From Beaufortia kweichowensis (taxonomy: Eukaryota; Chordata; Actinopteri; Cypriniformes; Gastromyzontidae), in contig CM032814.1 of NCBI GenBank assembly GCA_019155185.1, forward strand, positions 2,754,172-2,818,171: 64,000 bases of DNA. Direction: 5' to 3'. Under the pieces are notes generated by a model. The model ran no database searches, was not told the DNA's origin, and worked only from the letters and a program-made list of their open reading frames with translations. Shown here in pieces: positions 48,732 to 61,079 of the stretch. How positions within the stretch are numbered: position 1 is the stretch's first letter; each line of letters opens with the position of its first letter. Position numbers and translations under genes: made by a program.

Positions 48732-51700
48732 GTAACATTTATATTTATAAAAGTGAATATTAGCAAGTTCAGATAGTAGTTTTGACTGATCGGATTAAGC
48801 AGCTGTGGGTGCTGTGCAGATTTGATCTTTAAAGTGAAAATGCATGTGGACTTGTTTGTCAGCGGGGACGCGCGTGTTGCGTTGCGCTGAATGAAACATT
48901 GTAACGTTCCATTGAAACATTGTGTATGACGTTGTGTTACATTGCTGCGTGCTGAACGCTGTCCCTCAACTTCCCTCATTGACTGTTATTACGATCTAGA
49001 CTGTTGCTTTAATAAACGTAGTTTACTTTTTACGTGCCCTATATACGGACACAACCTTGTTTATAATCATAGAGAACAGAAGCTTTAAAACCTGAAGTAA
49101 AGATGAACTGAATGATTTTTACGCGAGTCTGAGTCTGGACTGCACTGACAGCTCGCTGCACATGTTCTGTCACATAACGGGGTTTATAGGAGAACTGTCA
49201 TAGCAGAACAGGTTCGGCTGCTTACACGCTGATATACTTTTGATCGAACTGTTTTGCAGTCGTTTTCTTGGCTCTCTTGCTACGTGGGTACCTGACTGAA
49301 ATTGATCCAGGTAGTTTCCCTCAGGCTTTTTGGAACTCTGGCACGGGGCCGTGTTCGTCCCTCCTGGCATTTAAACATGAAGCGCTTGTATCTACACTCG
49401 CTTGAGATTTCCCAGTTTAGATGTTTATCGAAGAGGGATTTTCCGAGTATCCTCTGTCCTTATTTAGCACTTGCGGTGGTTTTAAGCATGAGTATATACA
49501 GGATGTGCTAAACGACGAAGTTGCCATACAGCTAAAGAATATCGAGTTTAAAAGTCAGTCTGATCGTCTGAAGTGTTGGTTAGGGCGTTTAATATTTATC
49601 TAATCCTTTCTGCACTCTTAGATGAGGTACATTCATGCTAAATTATACAATTAAATGGACTTAAAATGCGTCCAGATGTAGACGGCGTCAAGCTGTTTGA
49701 ATGAGGAAACTCGACGGAGGAAGTTATGTGGCTTCCTTAAAAGGACTCTGAAATGTCTGCCTGACTCACCAGAGGATAACTGTTCCAGAAAGACACTGTG
49801 TATCTGTTAATGCCAAGTTTACACCCAGAACACGATTTCATAACATTATACTGCTCTTGCATATTCAGACATGTCGCCCCATGACACACATTGTATAGAC
49901 ATTTTAACGGAAATAGTGTGAAAGCACGTGTCAGAGTGGTTAGCCCACATGAGCCGATGACACTTAGCTGTGAAAGTTAAAGGAAACATCTTCATTGATA
50001 AGAAAAATGTTGACCATGCTGCTTTAAGTCTAACACTGTTTTCTCTGTTCTGAATCAGACATGTTTGGAGCTGGAAAGATATTTGCAGAGCGAGCCTTAC
50101 GTCTCGGCGTCGGATCTCAAGTTTGAGGCCCAGGAGGACCTTTGGAGCAAGCTCATCTTGGCTTGTGGAGATAAGGGAGATGCCAACGGCAACCTTCCTA
50201 ACATCAAGGAAGATGACAATCAGGACTGCCAAATTTTAGAAACCAACAGTATGAACTCTGATGCCAGCAGCGAGGCGTCTGACAGCTCGGAGGAGCTCTC
50301 GCCCACTCACATCTTTACGTCCAACCCTCTGGGCTCGGTTCTGACCGAGTCAGCGCATCACTTGAGTTCCTCCATCATCAGCACGCCTCCGTCGTCCCCA
50401 GAGACCCCTCAGGAGCCCGGCATCCCGCAGGTGTGGGGCTCCACGCAGACTGATTTGCACGTGCCGGTGAAGGTCCGGCAAAACGGGCTGGGGAAGGCCT
50501 CGGATAAGACTAACGCAGGAGGGGACGCCTCTCCGGATGGACGAAGGAGAGTGCACAGGTGTCATTTCAACGGCTGCCGGAAGGTTTACACAAAGAGTTC
50601 TCATTTAAAAGCACATCAGCGGACTCACACGGGTAAGAAAATGTAATTGCGTGCATGTAAATGAGATTGCATAAACTGTGCTACAACTGCCACTAAAGTG
50701 GTGATTTTCTTCTGCTTATAAGTTGAAGTTGACTTTATACCTCGCATACTTTACTGAGGTTTTGCGTCTGCAATGAAGTTGTGCAATGCAGTTGAGAGTT
50801 CACACAGTCTGTCCTCAGCTGCAAGGCTAATGTCACTCTGTGAATATTTGCCCTGCATGACTGCACGCCTAAACGGTGACCTAATGTGTTTGGAATGTGG
50901 CTGTGGCGAGGGAGGGGGGCGGGGGAATGGGATCTGGGGGAGGGGATGAAATCCAGCCAGGGTGAAAACAACCTGCTTTACCAAAACAGTTTTGGTTTCG
51001 TCATGGGAAAGAACCAAGCTTTTGAATGGGGATCTGGGTGGCCCCTTTTTAAAGGGTCCCGTCGCATTCGAAACCCTGGCTCTGTGTGACGCGCATTGTT
51101 CCGCACGCTGTTTATGCACACACAGCACAGAGGAGGACTTTCAGCATACCGTGCATTCCCGCAATCCTTGCGCCTGACCGAGGCCTCTTATTAAAGTTAA
51201 AATCTCCTTCTAGACAGCAGTCACCTGATGCGTAAACATGCATCCTGTTTACAAATGCATTTTTGAGAGAATTACAGAGCACGCCACACTGCATTCCTTT
51301 CAAGCAGAGTAGCTTAGCGTTTTCTTGCCAAAACCCGGTGAAGTGTACTGAAAGGTGTTCTTGTGTTTTTGTTTACAGGTGAGAAACCGTACAGGTGTTC
51401 ATGGGAAGGCTGCGAGTGGCGCTTTGCAAGAAGCGACGAGCTAACCCGACACTTCAGGAAGCACACCGGTGCAAAGCCATTTAAATGCAGTCACTGTGAC
51501 AGGTACGTTTGGTTCTGTCTCGGTACCTCTCTCATCCATCTATCTTTCTGCCTGCCTGATCCTTTGATGCATGCATTGGTGAAATGCGACGGATTCTGCG
51601 TTCAGCATTGATTCTGTTTTTATTAGTCTATCGATAGTCTGTCGTCCCATTACGTTTGGATTTTATCGCTTAATTACCTAATCGCATTAAATGCTTGAAA

Positions 51701-52613
51701 GCGCAATAGTCACATTGTCACATTCTTTATTGATATTCTCTGTGTTTTATGACCAGATGCGCCTCTCCTGTTTGTCATCACTTCCCCTGTTAATAATTGC
51801 CTTTCCTGAGTGCTTTGTGCTTTGAACACCATTGTTTGCTCAATTTCCCTTTTGGCGTTTTGTTTCCGTGGTGACTTGATGAAAAACATTTTCATAGTTC
51901 TGCTTTAGACTCTTCAACCATTTGAAGAGTGAGTGTTTCCTCATAATCCAGCCCACGCAGAATTTGCGACCGCATAATGATGTATAGAGCCCAGTGAACG
52001 TCTGCATGAGTGGAATGCTCGATGTTCCTTATTATGGTTTTTGCCATGAAAATCGCTTTGTTGCTGATATAGTGTTAAGAACTCACTTGATCAATAATAA
52101 TAACATTGTGCACACTTTGGCTAATTTCATAATGAATTAAGCTGCGAAGTAATCTCAACTGTTTATGTTTCTCAATGAATATTGTTTGCTTTCCCAAAAA
52201 CTGGCCTCAGACTGTCTCTGGTCAATAAACTATCTGTATTATTGCACCCTGTAGCTCCATTTAGCATTTTTACCCTGTTTGAATCCATTCTGCATACTTT
52301 CCTTTTAAAATCCTTGTAGACAATATAAAAAAGTCTAGCAGATTCCATCTGGGCCCGCTCATAATCAGTGACTCACTCGCATTGTTCCAACCTTTTCCTT
52401 ATATGTCTGTCTTTGTGGCAGCTAATTCCTATGTCACAAAATTCACCTTGAGGGCGTCTAAAGGCCACATCACTGATCTCAACCTTTGATCAGGCTTTAT
52501 GGCTTCGTTGGCCCCTTCCTGACCTTGTTTTCACCTTTCCTCTCTCTCTTTCCATCTCCAGGTGTTTCTCCAGGTCAGACCACCTGGCCCTGCACATGAA
52601 GAGGCACCTTTGA
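48630..52613 (+). CDS. klf6: Kruppel-like factor 6 (KLF6), four coding exons, complete
   Basis: Joined exons 48630-48731, 50059-50632, 51379-51502 and 52562-52613 give 852 nt, i.e. 283 residues plus stop, the length of human KLF6. The N-terminus ([20 protein letters not shown]...) is the KLF6 form; KLF7 differs after MDVL. Residues about 98-116 are an acidic Ser-rich region and 142-154 a Ser/Thr-Pro stretch, together the probable activation domain. Three C2H2 fingers follow: C202/C207/H220/H224, C232/C237/H250/H254 and C262/C265/H278/H282, ending at MKRHL. All ligands and linkers (HTGEKPY, HTGAKPF) are intact. The family binds GC/CACCC boxes in nuclear DNA and regulates growth, liver and endothelial genes. 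The ATG is the first in the 5' leader and has G at -3 and G at +4. Teleosts usually keep two copies (klf6a, klf6b); I cannot tell which this is. Identity is very secure. Confidence 0.97.
48732..50058 (+). other. klf6 intron 1
   Basis: The donor is GTAACA and the acceptor CTGAATCAG. The middle part (about 49230-49620) is complex and repeat-free and may hold an intronic control element. Open frames there are short and have no known domain. Confidence 0.8.
50059..50632 (+). CDS. klf6: klf6 coding exon 2 (residues 35-226, activation region and zinc finger 1)
   Basis: The acceptor is TGAATCAG and the donor is G|GTAAG after ACTCACACG. The exon begins [13 protein letters not shown], as in the family, and carries the divergent activation region. 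It ends with the whole of zinc finger 1 (CHFNGC...HLKAHQRTH). It ends one base into the Gly226 codon. If the donor were not used, the frame would stop at TAA 50644-50646, three codons into intron 2. Confidence 0.96.
50910..50945 (+). other. G-quadruplex candidate / GC boxes in klf6 intron 2
   Basis: Six runs of three or more G occur within 36 bases (50910-12, 14-19, 21-25, 29-31, 36-40, 42-45), with loops of 1-4 bases. This meets the usual G-quadruplex pattern on the transcribed-sense strand. The GGGGCGGGG core is also a consensus Sp/KLF GC box, so the protein encoded here could bind it; that is inference. Confidence 0.7.
51379..51502 (+). CDS. klf6: klf6 coding exon 3 (residues 226-267, zinc finger 2 and start of finger 3)
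   Basis: The acceptor TTTGTTTACAG precedes GTGAGAAACCG, which completes the Gly codon of the HTGEKPY linker. The exon encodes finger 2 ([21 protein letters not shown]), the HTGAKPF linker and the first cysteine pair of finger 3. It ends two bases into the Arg267 codon at donor AG|GTACG. Splitting finger 3 at this point is the known exon structure of KLF6/KLF7. Confidence 0.96.
52562..52613 (+). CDS. klf6: klf6 coding exon 4 (end of zinc finger 3 and stop)
   Basis: A pyrimidine-rich tract (CTCTCTCTTTCCATCTCCAG) leads into G|TGTTTCTCCAGG. The exon encodes [16 protein letters not shown] and then TGA at 52611-52613. The final Leu matches KLF6; human KLF7 ends in Ile. The exon supplies the zinc-binding His278 and His282. 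Intron 3 is 51503-52561 (1059 bp). Confidence 0.96.
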
Positions 52614-53446
52614 GCAGACCGTAGCTTCACGCTGGGGATATGTTGTGTCCTGACCAGCTTCCTGGTTGACCCGGCCCTGCGAGAAGTTGGGGGAGTGTGT
52701 TCCAGCCAAAGCATGCCATTTTGCACCATATCCTGTGCCTCTATGAGCCCGGGGATAAAGGCGGACTGTGTGGTTGTCGAAACGAAAAGGAAGGGACAAA
52801 ATCGCGAATGAAGAATCCGAGAGGATGATTTATAAAAAAAAAACATTGAAAAAGTTAAAAAAAGAGCGAATGAGTGGTGTGTTGTATGGTGCATGATGTT
52901 TCGGGACAACTCTTGGACAATACACTGGTACTTTAAAACAAATCCTAACGAAAGCCTGTTTGATGCGAGCGGATGAATGTCCCGTGTGCGAGGGGTGGGA
53001 GGGGGGTACCAGTGTATCGCTGTGGGCTGAATGGTGTCGGGGAACAAGTTCCGTTTTTGTTTCCACGCGGTATGCGAGAACAGCGAAGTCTGAATGAAGC
53101 CGTAACGAGACTGAGAACTCCTGCCAGATGCCCTCGGGGCTCGCAAGATAGCGGGAGGCGTCCCGGCCAGGGTTTCACCCCCTGCCCCGTGTGCGGGGGG
53201 TTGGGGTGGAATCTCAGTCCTGAATGAAAGTAGCTTTTTTTTGGTGTTCGGTGCAGCTACTAAATGTGCAATGTGTTCGTAGCTTGTTATTTGACAGGCT
53301 ACAAAAAGCTCATTTGTAGTCCGTTGTATAAGCTGTGTGCTTAGAGATGTAACACAATTATAACTTCACTATCATAAACAGGTGTTGCATGGTATTGGGG
53401 TTTGTATTTTTGTTTTCTTTTGTAATTGGGACTGCAAATAGATTCC

Positions 53447-53452
53447 AATAAA
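53447..53452 (+). terminator. klf6: Proximal polyadenylation signal AATAAA
   Basis: A canonical AATAAA hexamer in CCAATAAAGCG lies 834 bases after the stop codon. T-rich sequence follows from about 53508. Confidence 0.6.
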
Positions 53453-54064
53453 GCGCAGCTAAATACAATTGGGTAAATGTTACAATATTGTACATAAGTG
53501 CATTGCTCATTTTTCGTTTTTCTTTCTGGCAGTGGAAGAAACCTGCGATCATTTCATACAAGACTTGTTTTTCTTTTCTCATTTCCTCTTGAGGACTAAT
53601 TTCTCTCTTTCCAGCTCCTTTTTACCTGTTATTCATGCACTGTTGGCCTAATGGTGCCTTATGCAAGTGACCTTGCCCTTCGGGGGTCACAAAATGTCTT
53701 GTGATTGAAAAAGCTTTATTAAGGCTCTGTTTTACCTGAAAATGCACCTTTCTTTTTCTGAGGCCACTGTAAACAAGCCCTTGTAGATACTTAATCTATT
53801 GTAAATCTCTAGCATGCTAGTTCATTCATCATCACTGTTCAGAAACTTTCACACGTTGTTTCTTGCGAAATTGTAAAATAGAGCACTTAATGTTACACAT
53901 TTGGGATCTACTGAATGACTTTTATACTTAAGATTTCTGTCTTTGGAGGTGTATGCCAAACAAGAAGCTCTGATGAAAGTGTGTGAACGGGCTGTTGTGT
54001 AACACAAGGCTTGAATGCTTGTGGAACGTTACCCCCACCCTATCCTCCATCCCCTGTAACCAAG

Positions 54065-54070
54065 AATAAA
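54065..54070 (+). terminator. klf6: Distal polyadenylation signal AATAAA
   Basis: A canonical AATAAA lies in AAGAATAAAGAAAAAAG, followed by TTTATTGTAATT. It would give a 3' UTR of about 1.47 kb. It is the last strong signal before sequence that reads as ordinary intergenic DNA. Confidence 0.55.
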
Positions 54071-54090
54071 GAAAAAAGACACTTAAAGAT

Positions 54091-56110
54091 TTATTGTAAT
54101 TAACAAGCTCCAGTCAGACAGGCCTTGCCTTGTACTGCCTCGCTGTAATGAATTGCTGAAGGCCCTGCTCGCTACAGACTGCTGACTCGGGCGGTTCGAT
54201 ATTGACCTGTCTGGATGCCGTTGTTTTAGTTCAGCGACAGTATTGTGGAAACGGAGCACAGCCGTCCAGAGAGATAAAGATATATCATCCCCCTTTTCAA
54301 CATTTACAATGGAAACTCACAGACAGGGAGTCTGTCATTATGCTATTATTGAAACCTGAAAGGAAAATCTAAACTTATTCTGGGACCAAACAAGTGATGA
54401 AATTTGTTGTGTATATAGTCGTATGCTTGACGTTATTTGGGTATAATCGTTTTTATGAGCCTCCAGCTCTGGTTTGTTGAGCAACGGAGCTTTGACAAAG
54501 TTGCAAGTAGAGCAGCTACGTAGCCATGGATTGTTCCAGCACGAGAAGTAACTTGAAGCAGCTTGCGCTGCCATTAAATGAGACCAGCCAGGGTTTTGTG
54601 GGTAAAGAACATTCTGTCTTTCCAACAGTGGCCAATATTAGTCAAGTGGTAATGGAGCCTTAATCAAGTTTTCCATTTGCTTGCTTCAACCAACACTTTC
54701 TATCATTCATCTTTTCTCTCACGAATACTTCTTGTCTAAAGACTTTCTACAGATAAATAAAGACGGAAAAGTAAGGACGAAAAATACAAAAAAACCCTTT
54801 TCTAAGATTTTTATTTGTTTTTGCTTTATATGAATTTTATTTGAAATTGTTTTGCAAAATTGTTATATTTCTGTATGAATGTATTTTTTATTGGAATAAT
54901 AAGAAATTCTTATCAGACAAGTTTGATTTGTTGTTTCGCTTCAATTTCTTTCAGTAATGTTTTAGACCTACTAGTAATTGGTTATTAGCGATTATTTGCA
55001 AGCATCACGTTTAATATTGCTTATACTTACTAGAACCGTGAGTATTAAAATTCACTAACTAACACTAAAATGGCAAGTGGCTTGTTGAGAAAAGGTGTCC
55101 TAATACTAAGACCAAGTTGGGCCATATGTGTAGTATTATAGAGATTTGGGGATGGAACACAAAGCAACCACATACAGCCTTAGCAACCACCATAACACCC
55201 TAAAATTGTGTCTTTTGTGTTGGCAAACCACTCAAGAGTTTCTTTATTAAATGCTTATATCGCTTGTATTACTATGCCGTTATAATGACACTATTCACGG
55301 CTTAATGTTCACATTTACTAAAATTAAGCAAATGCAGATCGATAGAAGTAGCGTGGCATGTTTACAAATATGGCACTGTCATTACATGTTGGTCTTCGTA
55401 CCCACTGGGGGGTGTTCCACAGACTTGTCAAAATGGAGAAATGTTCCCACAGAAAAGATTGCAAATTGACACCTTTGAGAATCGCTAAAGGGGGAAACAT
55501 GCCCTAGGTGATTTTGTCACAGGTGGAGTGCTGAAATGTTTTGCCAAGAATTCTGTGGCTTTCTCAACTGTATAAAAATATTCATTCATTGGTGTTTTTC
55601 TCGTTCACACGATCAAAACGTATTCTATTTAAAACCACAGCTGCAGAAATAATTCATCTGCACTGAAGCCTGCACTTTACACGCATTCATGGCTGTGATT
55701 ATTAGTAATGACATGACATTAAACAATGCTACTCATTGGACTGCAGACAAAAAATTGACAAGAATTGTACAGTGTGGTTCCAAAAGTTATGATGATAAGG
55801 TTTTAAATATTTCTATTTTTATTTTTATAATAATAAAATAAGTAAAAACGTTAGAAATGTTACCTTGTTTTCTTAGTATATGGTATGTTCCACATTCACT
55901 GTATGTGGCATGAACAGCACAGCTTTGTGCAAAACCTGCTGATCCATGTTATCCTTCACAATGTGAAGATTTTTCTCTTGTGGGCTTCAATGGCTGCAAA
56001 GAAATCTGACCTTTTGTGCAGTGTTACCATGGTCAATGTCATAAATTTGCATACATTTGATTAGTGCCCTAGAAAAGTACAGAAGGATAATTCATTTTAA
56101 ATCATAACTT
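54091..56110. other. Downstream of klf6, no gene recognised
   Basis: The stretch 54100-54330 is moderately complex. An AGCAACC-type array fragment lies at 55150-55205. The rest is AT-rich. Confidence 0.5.
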
Positions 56111-56111
56111 A

Positions 56112-56150
56112 CTTTTGTTTTTTTGTTTTTTTGTTTTTTTGTTTTAAACA
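56112..56150. repeat. T-rich tandem repeat (GTTTTTTT units)
   Basis: Three to four units of GTTTTTTT stand in tandem within a T-rich stretch. Confidence 0.85.
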
Positions 56151-59100
56151 TTTAAAATCCTTAAACTTGTGGCGTTTTTGGCAGCCTTTAATAAAAAAAA
56201 CATCTTAGACTGTTTAGACTTTTTCAGACTTTTGTACCACACTGTACCAGAACCAGTAATGTCACCTCCAGATCTTATTTTACTAGTGTACAATTTCACA
56301 ATACAGCAGTTTAACGATGGCAAAGATCGTGGGAAACTTGTTGCATTACATAGTTACGGTTACGCCCCTGATGATACAGCAGGAGGTGTTTCTCAGCGTT
56401 GTGCTGTTGTTCATGCAGGAAAACTGAGCCACAATGTGAAATTCTGCTTATTATTCCATGTAGCCCTAAAAATGAAGGCAATTATACTAAATCTTGGTTA
56501 GTCACATACTGCAGGACATCACTCCTGTAAAGGTCAAGTGCTCCCAGATCCATCTTTAAACTTTAAAGAATACATCTCAGCCCGTGTTTATGATGTTTAA
56601 AAGTCAAGATTATTGCTTTAAAGGATCTATATTTATGTACGCAATGATTCATTAATGTTTTTAATGATCCTAAAATTGAGAAACATGCTGAACGAAGCAA
56701 GCGTTTGATGCAACATATGCGTCTTTATGTGTGCGTGCTTTCCCACGTTTGACACAGGGGTTCCCCTAATCCAGGATTAACAAATCCAGATAAATCACTC
56801 TAACATATGACCCATGCCATGCCCTAATGTGCATTTAATGCGTTTGGAGCTCGACGTAATACGTAACCAAATGTGGCTTCTGACCTTTTTCCTGTGAAGT
56901 ACATTGAACTTCGCATGCAGAACAAAGTCTGCAATCCTACAGCATTTGGCATTGTGCTTTTTCATAAATCCAAAGGTGAAATATTGTCAAGCGAGCTGAA
57001 ATTAAAAGCAATGTCACAACATCAAAGGCTGCCTTTGCCATAGGGCGGGTGTGAAGATGGGAGGGGTTGGAAGCAACAGGGGTTGAAGAAGTGATGTTGA
57101 AGATGTGTCTTCACACATGAACTTGGATTTTTAAAAATAAAATCATCATTCGTGATGCTTGATATGACTCGGATCTACAGCAATACTATACACATAAAAT
57201 CAGTGATCAAACTAAAACGTACAAATGAGATATGAATTCTTACAAATCTTGTAAAGTATTTACAAATTGTCAAGAGATTATGTTGTTTTTGCTTCAGCAA
57301 GAAAATCTAGTTGCATTCACCAACTCTGGATTTCATTGCCAAGTCTCAAGACGAGCAAGAAAAAAAGGTCATTTAGTAACTGTCAAGATGTATTCTTCAG
57401 ATCATTTTCTTTCCTCCATTGTTGATCATCACTGTGATCAGGTTTTGTCTGCATCCTGCCCACTCATTAAAAACAGGGCTATTTATTTTCAAAGCGGATA
57501 CTTTATCCAATTAGCATCTCGCAGTTAGTGCTCATGAACGCTGAAACATATTAAACAGGAAATGAAGGAAGGGTGAAGAGAGATCTGAGAATGTGCCACA
57601 AACACTGATTGGGCGATTCAACTTTTTTGTTGGTAGTGTCATAAAGCAAGCAAGAGCGGCACATTTTTCAAAACAGATTAATTTTCATCATAACACCCTA
57701 GAAAGGCTTAATGGATCTTTTGAACATAAAGACGCAGTCCTCAAAGAGCTCATTTTCCTCAAGTCTCGGGCAAACATGAGATTTACTTCGATTTGTTGGT
57801 ATTTGCTGTTTGAAGAAGAGCAGATGTTGATGACTAAAGCACTTATTTTCTCCATTGTGACATCACTCAAGTTGACCATGTCACATGACCCTTGATGAGC
57901 AGGGAGCAAGCTTTGGTTCCCAGTGACCTCCGAGTGACATCCATTCACGTGTCTTTATTGTAGAGTGACGTCTTTTGTCTGGCAAATGGACTGTTGACCT
58001 TGTGGGCTGGGATTGGGTCCACAAATAATGCCTTTAAATCATTTGGAAACAACTTGACTGGTTTTATTAAAGTGCTGAGGCAGGGAACGTATGCTAACAT
58101 GCATGTTAACAGAAGCTTAAAATATCATGAAGTATTTTTTATTTAGGAAATGAAATGTATATTTGGATTTAGGAAATACATACACAAAACATAATTGAAC
58201 AAAATACGATTATTCACACAGTAAATGATCATTCATTTTCAAATTTTTATATAAATATATACTTATGCAGTATACAAAGTACTTTAACATTCTTCTCTGT
58301 AAAAAAAATGTTATTATGAACTAAAATTACATACACTGCAATAAAATAAGATATACGTGGGTATATAGGATCAGCATGCTGAATGAGTCATAATCCAAGA
58401 AAGGGATTATCACAATGTAAACACTAATTAAAGCAACTCCCATGATTGTTAGTGTGAGTCACAGACATAAATGGGAGTGTACAATAGTGATTAAACATCA
58501 AGAGCCGGGCTGTTATTTAGTACTTTAAGCCCAGAGTTAATGGGTCAGTCTGTGGCATGAATGCATGCACATCTTTAACGATCCTTAATATTATGTTTGT
58601 CCTCATCTTCTACTTTCTTTACTGAACCCATAATCTTTAACATTAGGTTGTTTTCCTGCAGATGTAGTGCATTACTACTGACCATGTTATTTTTAAACAG
58701 CCGTCATTAGATTACGCAGCTGACCCGAATACAAAACAATATACTGTACAGCAGGCTGCCAAATTTACCATATACAGCACAAGTTGCTTAATATTTCTAG
58801 TATAAAACATTTGTAACATTTTTCATTATGGTGTTATGTGCATTACATGTAATCATAATTAATTACATTATTTAATAACAAAATTGTTTAAAGAAAATGT
58901 AAGAGGGTTGAGTTTAGCTGGGTGTTTGATTAATTTTTTTAAAACGTTTTAATCTTTTTTTATCTTTTTTTAAAGGTGACAGTGAGAAGGTTAGTTAACA
59001 AGTTTAGTGAGGGATAACTAGCTTAGTTGCAGTATACTTTTGCTCATAATGACGTGTCCCATCTCGTATAAAACTAAAGTGTTGTGGGACGGGTTACATG

Positions 59101-59900
59101 CCGGAGACTGTATAAACAGTAGTAATAGTGACTCATGTCATGGCAAAAATAAATTTTTACAGTCATTTTTTCACTCACACTAATAGGTGCAAGTTTAATT
59201 CTTTTTATATAACTCGCAGGTTGTGTTGCTGCACCAGATGCAAATGTGCTCTTATCAAGTGAACTCAATGGATTTCATCCAGACACCCATTGAGATATTG
59301 GCCTCTGAAAGCTGGTGAGGCTAGTGGTCTATAAGCGTGGATTCTCAGCACCTGGGGCTAAAGCAAGCTTCTATTAGTTTACGTCAAGGATTGAAATGCT
59401 TTCAGAATCTCGCCGCATGGCTCTCTTCAGCAGGTTAACTTTCCTGTTGCTACATTAATCACCATGACAACTGCCTCCGCTCAGAATGTTATACGTGGCC
59501 ATAAGAGAGAGAGCGAGAATGTCTTGATCATTTTCTATTCCAATTTCACACTTTGTGCTTATAGTCAAATCTATTCAGACAACCAAAAAATGCAAAACAG
59601 TACGAGCTTGCAAAATAACCAGTTCATTATACAAGCATTTCACAAATCTATAAAATCTCACTTTGTTTTCTTAACTCACTTTTAATTTAATCTAAAGTAA
59701 AAATACATGTATGCTTATCACCAAGCTAGAGAAAATATATTGTAAAAGCATATTAATGAAGGGCAGCGTTCATCTTTTTTTAAATACTATTTGATGGTCA
59801 GAAATGACCCAATACAGAATATAAATATTAACATGTCTCATTATCTAAAGAAAGTAAGTGGTGCTTACCAGTCCCAAACTTGGTTGATTATTGCACAATG
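56151..59900. other. Intergenic, no gene recognised
   Basis: Frames of 98-110 codons (56169-56501, 57232-57528, 57593-57895) have no recognisable domain and look like chance. The stretch 56690-57110 is more complex and may be conserved. The stretch 58100-58350 is AT-rich. Confidence 0.5.
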
Positions 59901-60010
59901 TTCAAGCATTGAAACTGGTTGCTAGGGCATGGCTATAAGTGGTTGCTAGGGTGTTTCGGGTGTTTGCTTACTGTGAATCAAAAGAGCCCACACCCAAGTA
60001 TAATATCCTG
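59901..60010 (-). repeat. GGTTGCTAGGG-type array
   Basis: CTGGTTGCTAGGGCATGGCT followed by AAGTGGTTGCTAGGGTG is the reverse-oriented form of the AGCAACC arrays seen at 22060 and 63075. Confidence 0.6.
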
Positions 60011-60118
60011 ATCCCTAGGCATGACTCAAGTACATCCTTTTAAGAAAAGAAATATTGAAGAATGTTGACACTTTTTAAAACAATAGTAGTGAATGATGAC
60101 AATATTCCTGTACATCTC

Positions 60119-60221
60119 ATGTGTTCTTTAAAGGAAAGTAAAATCCATGCGGTATTAAAACAACATAAGGGTGTGTGAATGATGACAGATTTGATTATTT
60201 CTGGGTAAACTGTCCCTTTAA
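60119..60221. mobile_element. TTAA-type MITE end (truncated)
   Basis: The phrases AACATAAGGGTGTGTGAATG and ATGACAGATTTG, then CTGGGTAAACTGTCCCTTTA, follow the order of the common cyprinid element that ends GGGTGAACTATCCCTTTAA. Only the right part is recognisable. Confidence 0.6.
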
Positions 60222-61079
60222 AGTGATTTCTTTCTTTCTAAAGGCCAGAAATGAGTTTCTCATTTGTAATTACTTTGAAGAAACTCTTACTCAGAATCAG
60301 TATTTCGTGAGCGCTATAAAACTGCAGTAAATTTAAAGTGTAGTTTTAAAGTATGAAGTGTGAACCGTTTCTATGTACAGTCTTTTAAATGGTGAACTTT
60401 TGCACGCATGCATACACAAACGCGTGAATAATATAAAGGGTGCATGAGGCTTCTGTAAGAGAGGTCATTGCAAAGTTTCTCTTGAACTCATCCCATCTGT
60501 CCATTTATCTCCGTCACAGATTAAAACTGAGTGCTACTGAATGAAGAACATCTCTAGCACTTATTACTGTGTTATTTAACCGAAATGACCTTGGGTCAAG
60601 CATGCATGCAATAAAACATCTCCCACCTTCTACTGTTTAGACAAATGTGTCATTTAAAGCACTAAGGAATGTTAAAAGCTTACCTAGCCAAGCACTGACA
60701 TGGAAGCTGATACCACACGTCTTTTTCATTAGGAGCCAAACTGAATTTCTTTGTATCTTAAAAATAAAAACAAAATAATTTGTGTTCATTAATATGATTT
60801 ATCGTCAATATAAATCAAGAAAGCTTAATTTGATGTCTGCAATGTCTATATTTTAGTAAAACATTGACAGTGAACATAGAAGGTGAAGTGTAACTTTGTA
60901 TGGCATGTTGTTTACAGGCATCTACAAAGCCCATGTTTTTCGCATTCATGGCGTCAAATAATGAGAACAGCAACAAAACTGTCATGAGGTGACATGCGGC
61001 ACTACTGTGAGTGTCTGACGGGGTGAAATAAAGTTAAAAGGGAGGGGTGGGGGATGAGAGAGGTCGCAACAGGGAAGCA
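60222..61079. other. Intergenic, no gene recognised
   Basis: AT-rich non-coding sequence with no recognised feature. Confidence 0.6.

Larger units (their letters stand above)
52614..54090 (+). other. klf6: klf6 3' UTR (short and long forms)
   Basis: The sequence after the stop is non-coding and continues to AATAAA at 53447-53452, giving a 3' UTR of about 0.85 kb. It then continues to a second AATAAA at 54065-54070, giving about 1.47 kb. An A-rich stretch lies at 52829-52861. The stretch between the two signals has no repeats that I recognise. Which signal is used cannot be told from sequence alone. Confidence 0.6.

Noticed and set aside
50059..50646. Treating the uninterrupted frame through the exon 2 donor as a single-exon gene
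   Set aside because: The G|GTAAG donor and the matching acceptor at 51379 restore the zinc-finger linker exactly, so this is an exon of klf6.
48630..52613. Assignment as KLF7
   Set aside because: The N-terminus reads MDVLPMCS rather than the KLF7 form, the middle region is KLF6-like, the total is 283 residues and the C-terminus ends RHL.
52490..53146. Longest open frame in the window, 218 codons on the minus strand
   Set aside because: It is antisense to klf6 exon 4 and its 3' UTR, has no recognisable domain and low-complexity composition; read as a chance shadow of the real gene.
56169..56501. 110-codon frame downstream of klf6
   Set aside because: Starts at a non-ATG codon, no domain recognised, and flanked by T-rich repeat; likely chance.
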